DNA from: DASYPQ01 sp041488095
GTDB taxonomy: Bacteria; Planctomycetota; UBA1135; GCA-002686595
Length of the DNA stretch: 64,000 bases
Assembly (NCBI GenBank): GCA_041488095.1
Contig: JBGPOP010000002.1
Coordinates: forward strand, 1-64,000
Direction: 5' to 3'
The notes below the pieces were generated by a model. It was not told where the DNA came from, searched no databases, and saw only the letters and a program-made list of their open reading frames with translations. A program made the translations under genes and the position numbers. Numbering within the stretch: position 1 is the stretch's first letter; every line of letters starts with the position of its first letter. Below, in pieces: positions 60,572-64,000 of this stretch.

Positions 60572-63500
60572 GACGCGCGCTCGCGGCCGGATGCGGGCCC
60601 GGGACGCGGCCTCGCGCGCGGCCGCGCGACGGCTTCGCGCTGCTCGTCGTCCTCCTCGTGCTGATCGCGCTGCTCGTGCTCGCGGCACCGTTCCTGCTCA
60701 TGGCCCGCAACGCCGACCGCGCCAGCACGGAGCTCTCCGACCGCGCGCAGGCGCGCCTGGCGCTGGACTCCGCCGCGCGCCACGCCCGGCTCCAGCTGGG
60801 CGAGAGCCACTCCGGGCTCGACCAGACCCCCTACTTCGACTCGCTCGAGGAGGTTGCGGTCGACAACCGCTTCGATCCCGCTTTCCTCGACGCGAGCGAC
60901 GAGAAGGGCCTGATGTGGGACGTCGATCGCCAGGACGTCGCCGGCGAGATCGACCTCGGCAGCGCGCCGCCGCAGATGATCGCCAACCTGATGGGCGTGA
61001 GCACGCGCTTCGCCCGGGCGATCAAGCCCGACGAGAAGGAGCTGCCCCTGGCCTCGACCGCCGGCCTCGAACCCGCAGGCGTGGTGTGGTCGAACGGCGA
61101 GCTCGTGCGCTACGGGAAGATCGCCGAGGGCGCGCTGGCCGAGCCCGTTCGCGGCGTGCTCGGACCCGCCGACGCCTCGCAGTGGCGCGGAGGCCCGCTC
61201 CCGCCCTCGGTCCACGACGCGGGAGCGCCGGTGATCGACCAGCGCGCCTTCGCGCCGGCGCTGTGGCGCATCGCGACCGCGGACGGCGAGATCCGCGCGC
61301 TCGATTCCAAGGAGCGACTCCGCGAGGCGGGAGCCTTCGCGCTCGCGGCGGCGCTCTCGAAGAGCACTGATCCCAGGGCCGCGGCGCGGAAGGCCCTCTC
61401 CGAGGACGCGCTGCGGCCGCTCTTCCGGTACGGGTCCGTGCAAGGCGGGGTGCGGGGCGGACCGGTGTGGCAGCATCCGGTGCGGCTCGCGAGCGCGGTC
61501 CAGGGCGGCCAGGACGGCATCCTGCGCGTCGACATCGCGCGCTGGCTGAACCCCGGCTCGACCGTGCAGATCAGCGACGGGGCGAGCACCGAGCTGGCGC
61601 TGGTGCAGGAGGTGCGGAGGAGCGGCGAGATCGTTCTCGACCGGGTCCTCGTGAACGACTACCAGCCCTATCTCGCGGTCGTGCGCGTGCTCGCGCGCCG
61701 GCCGGTCAACCTGAACACGGCCTGCCCGCCGGTGCTCGAGGCGGTGTTCGCGAACCTCCAGCTCGTCGGGCGCAATTCACGGATCACGCGCGACGAGGCG
61801 CAGAAGCTCGCGCAGCTCGTGGTCGAGTCGCGGCCGTTCGAGGGGTTCGAGGACTTCCTGCGGCGGGTCGTCCTGCCCGCGGCGGGCGTCGAGAAGTTGC
61901 CGAACGACGCCCCGGTCGTCCCCCCGATCCTGGCGGGTCTCTCGGGCGAAGGCGGCTTCATCGATCCCGACGACGCGCTGGCCCTGTACACGAACGGCCT
62001 GAACGCGAACGACGCGGGCCTGCTCTACTCGACCATGCCCTACAGCTTCGTCACGCGCGACACCTACGATCTCGAGCTGCGCGCGACGGTCGACGCGCCG
62101 AGCGGCGCCGAACGATTCTCGCTCGTGCGCGAGGAGGCCGACCTGGTCGTGCCGCAGCGCGAGGTGCTGGAGCTGTGGGCGCGTCAGGAGGACTTCGAGG
62201 AGGCGCTGCGGCTCGACCTCGAGGCGCCCTGGTGGATGACCGCGCCGAGCGCGACCTCGCGCTGGGACAACGGATCCGCGCCGCCCTCGCGCTTGTGGGC
62301 GCACATGGGGACGGCCGAGGGGCAGGCCTACCTGCCCGGCGTCACCGACACCTCCGCGTTCAAGGACCGCGAGTCGCCTCCGACCGCGGAGCACGTGTTC
62401 GCATCGCGCGAGGAGGCGGGCTGGATCCAGCTCTGGCCCTCGCGCGTCTCGGAGGCCTCGCAGCGCTTGAAGGACCGTGTGCTGCACTTCGACCACGAGA
62501 CGCGCAATCCCGAGGGCCGCTACCTCCCCGACCAGGTCGTCTCGCGCGCGACCGACGACAAGCAGGTCGGCTGGACGGGGATGGCCGGATCACCGCTCCT
62601 GCGCCCGCTCTCGCTCTCGATGTGGGTCAAGCCGCGGGCCATCGCGGATGGATTGCTGCTCGACATCGGCGGGACGAGCCACGACACCGACCGCGTTTCG
62701 CTCCGGCTCGACGGTCCCGATCTCGTGCTGCGCGTGATCTCCGCCGGCGGCGACCACCCCGACACGCCCCAGAAGGAATGGGGGGAAGCGCGCTTCGCGG
62801 TCGCCAAGGGACAGAGCCCGGGCCTGCCGGTCGACGTGTGGAGCCACGTCGAGGTCGACGTGCGCGGCAACCGTCCCGACCAGATCAGCCTGCTCGTCAA
62901 CGGCCTCGCGCACGGCGTGCGCACGCCCGGACTGACGCGGCTGACCGCGGCCATCCCGCAGAATGCCGCGATCCTGCCCGTCGAATCGGCGGAGGGATTC
63001 CCGGCGTCCTGCACGGTGCGCCTCGGCAACGAGCTGGTCGAGGTCACCGTCGACAACGGCCAGCTCAGGGCTGCACGCCAGGAGATCGGCGCGTTCGCCG
63101 GCTTCGGCGGACGCATCGCCCGCGACCGGTTCGCGAGCCAGACGACCGACTCGCTCGATGTCCCGGCCGCGCTGGCCCAGACCACGACCGCGCATCCCGC
63201 CGGCACCGCGGTCGAGCTCGCGGGCTACAGCCTGCCGCTCGTCTCCGACGTACCCGCGGGCCAGGGCACGCTGGGTGCTGCGATCGGACCGTTCCGTGTC
63301 GGAAGGCTCGCGGGGGTGGCCCGGGCGAACGGCGCGCCGTTTCCGGGTGACGACATCTCCTTCGCCGGTCTGCTGGGATCCTACCCGGTGGGAACCGGGA
63401 TGGAGGGCGGCCCGAACAGCCAGGTGGGAGCCCTCGTCCTCGAGTGCGCCGACGCGCCCAACGTGGCGCCCGCGGATTTCATGCCGGCCTTCAGCACGAC

Positions 63501-64000
63501 CGGGGGCTACGCGATGGTGGTGCAGGTGGTCAAGGACAACGATCCGACCAACAACAAGACGGATGTCGGAACGCAGTTCGGTGGGATCGAGATCATCCGG
63601 TACAGCGGCTACCAGGGGACGACCCTCCTCATGGCTGCGCGCGGCGTCGACCAGGAGCTGCCCGACCTGCGGAACCTCCCGGCCAACCTGGGCGCGAAGA
63701 TCGGCGGGAGGCGCGCGTTCGTCGCGAACTTCACGAGCTGGTGGGTCTCCGACAACCAGGTCATGCAATGGCGCTGCTACGTGATCCCGATCTCGCTCGG
63801 GGTGGCGGGCGCCGACGGCCTGCGCGCGACCGTCCCGGAGGCCAGGAAGGATCGGTCCCGCGTCCTGCAGGTCACCCACGTCCAGGACGCGGAGAAGACG
63901 GAGTGGGTGCGCTACGACCACCAGGACGCGTCGGGCCAGTTCGTGCGCGACGATCCCGAGGCGCTCAGAACCGTGTACGACCGGATCATCTCGCCGATCG
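60568..64000 (+). CDS. GspK-like minor pseudopilin, very large, 3' end beyond window
   Basis: More than 1,144 aa; runs off the window. Prepilin-type start DG|FALLVVLLVLIALLVLAA after Gly22 without the +5 Glu, as is normal for GspK. RDGARASTELSD-like segment (NADRASTELSDRAQARLALDSAARHARLQL) and a helix-hairpin-helix part (VNLNTACPPVLEAVFANLQ, near 381) are GspK features; ordinary GspK has 300-330 aa. Residues about 676-790 look like a LamG domain (LSLSMWVKPRAIADGLLLDIG, WSHVEVDVRGNRPDQISLLVNG). Further beta-rich regions follow. GspK caps the pseudopilus tip, so this one may expose binding domains. Confidence 0.82.
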   Translation, partial: MRRALAAGCGPGTRPRARPRDGFALLVVLLVLIALLVLAAPFLLMARNADRASTELSDRAQARLALDSAARHARLQLGESHSGLDQTPYFDSLEEVAVDNRFDPAFLDASDEKGLMWDVDRQDVAGEIDLGSAPPQMIANLMGVSTRFARAIKPDEKELPLASTAGLEPAGVVWSNGELVRYGKIAEGALAEPVRGVLGPADASQWRGGPLPPSVHDAGAPVIDQRAFAPALWRIATADGEIRALDSKERLREAGAFALAAALSKSTDPRAAARKALSEDALRPLFRYGSVQGGVRGGPVWQHPVRLASAVQGGQDGILRVDIARWLNPGSTVQISDGASTELALVQEVRRSGEIVLDRVLVNDYQPYLAVVRVLARRPVNLNTACPPVLEAVFANLQLVGRNSRITRDEAQKLAQLVVESRPFEGFEDFLRRVVLPAAGVEKLPNDAPVVPPILAGLSGEGGFIDPDDALALYTNGLNANDAGLLYSTMPYSFVTRDTYDLELRATVDAPSGAERFSLVREEADLVVPQREVLELWARQEDFEEALRLDLEAPWWMTAPSATSRWDNGSAPPSRLWAHMGTAEGQAYLPGVTDTSAFKDRESPPTAEHVFASREEAGWIQLWPSRVSEASQRLKDRVLHFDHETRNPEGRYLPDQVVSRATDDKQVGWTGMAGSPLLRPLSLSMWVKPRAIADGLLLDIGGTSHDTDRVSLRLDGPDLVLRVISAGGDHPDTPQKEWGEARFAVAKGQSPGLPVDVWSHVEVDVRGNRPDQISLLVNGLAHGVRTPGLTRLTAAIPQNAAILPVESAEGFPASCTVRLGNELVEVTVDNGQLRAARQEIGAFAGFGGRIARDRFASQTTDSLDVPAALAQTTTAHPAGTAVELAGYSLPLVSDVPAGQGTLGAAIGPFRVGRLAGVARANGAPFPGDDISFAGLLGSYPVGTGMEGGPNSQVGALVLECADAPNVAPADFMPAFSTTGGYAMVVQVVKDNDPTNNKTDVGTQFGGIEIIRYSGYQGTTLLMAARGVDQELPDLRNLPANLGAKIGGRRAFVANFTSWWVSDNQVMQWRCYVIPISLGVAGADGLRATVPEARKDRSRVLQVTHVQDAEKTEWVRYDHQDASGQFVRDDPEALRTVYDRIISPI

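Noticed and set aside
58564..61476. 970-residue minus-strand open frame
   Set aside because: Antisense to three pseudopilin genes that have unmistakable prepilin signals.

Overview
The window is a GC-rich (roughly 70%) stretch of bacterial chromosome, almost fully coding. No rRNA, tRNA, CRISPR array, phage gene or transposase was recognised. The best fit is an uncultured member of Planctomycetota, probably near the Saltatorellus/Poly30-type lineages. The clues are a secreted protein ending in the CPCGN-type Cys-rich tail, several large carboxypeptidase-regulatory-like surface proteins, three tandem EutN/CcmL vertex proteins beside a class II aldolase, and a sigma factor fused to a membrane-anchored beta-rich region. 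This assignment is inference from gene content. The window begins at what looks like a contig end: bases 1-102 are an error-rich reverse complement of bases 103-204.

Layout. 0.1-6 kb (minus): dnaE2, an EamA transporter and a Y-family polymerase; both polymerase genes carry the same TTAGGG-N5-TTAGGG operator-like repeat. 6-9.5 kb: a large secreted LVIVD protein and a SEC-C protein. 9.5-17 kb (plus): trmL, rlmD, a small Cys protein, yqgE and a 1,407-aa AsmA-like repeat protein; then minus-strand cyaY. 17.1-19.3 kb (minus): a RiPP metallophore cluster with a Cys-repeat precursor, a DUF692/MNIO maturase and a DUF2063 partner, with a hairpin directly behind the precursor gene. 19.4-23.5 kb: zincin, antiporter, unknown protein, nth, CoA-binding protein. 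23.5-29.6 kb (minus): an acyl-CoA carboxylase operon (biotin carboxylase, carboxyltransferase, biotin carrier) with acpS and a surface protein. 29.6-41.3 kb: repeat-rich lipoprotein-like and beta-rich surface proteins, a CpsD-like ATPase, a YugP-type protease, pgi and the sigma-factor fusion. 41.3-47 kb (minus): a VapBC toxin-antitoxin pair between two copies of an aldolase gene end, then the intact aldolase, DUF1801, three BMC-P vertex proteins, a parvulin-like foldase and a stand-alone Clp-type ATPase. 47.1-49.5 kb (plus): a Ser/Thr kinase and a membrane peptidase. 50-51.5 kb: radC and rsmE, convergent. 51.7-64 kb (plus): a type II secretion/type IV pilus-like operon (FHA protein, PilM-PilN fusion, PilO-like, TPR protein, GspG, GspH-like and GspK-like pseudopilins) that runs off the window.

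How the parts fit. The strongest candidate for a little-described system is the RiPP cluster at 17.1-19.3 kb. Its precursor has four copies of a three-cysteine module behind an export signal, consistent with a modified, exported copper- or metal-binding peptide. Second are the vertex-protein/aldolase locus without shell hexamers and the pilin-type operon in which several proteins have acquired lectin-like domains. The two error-prone polymerases with a common operator look like an SOS-type mutagenesis regulon.
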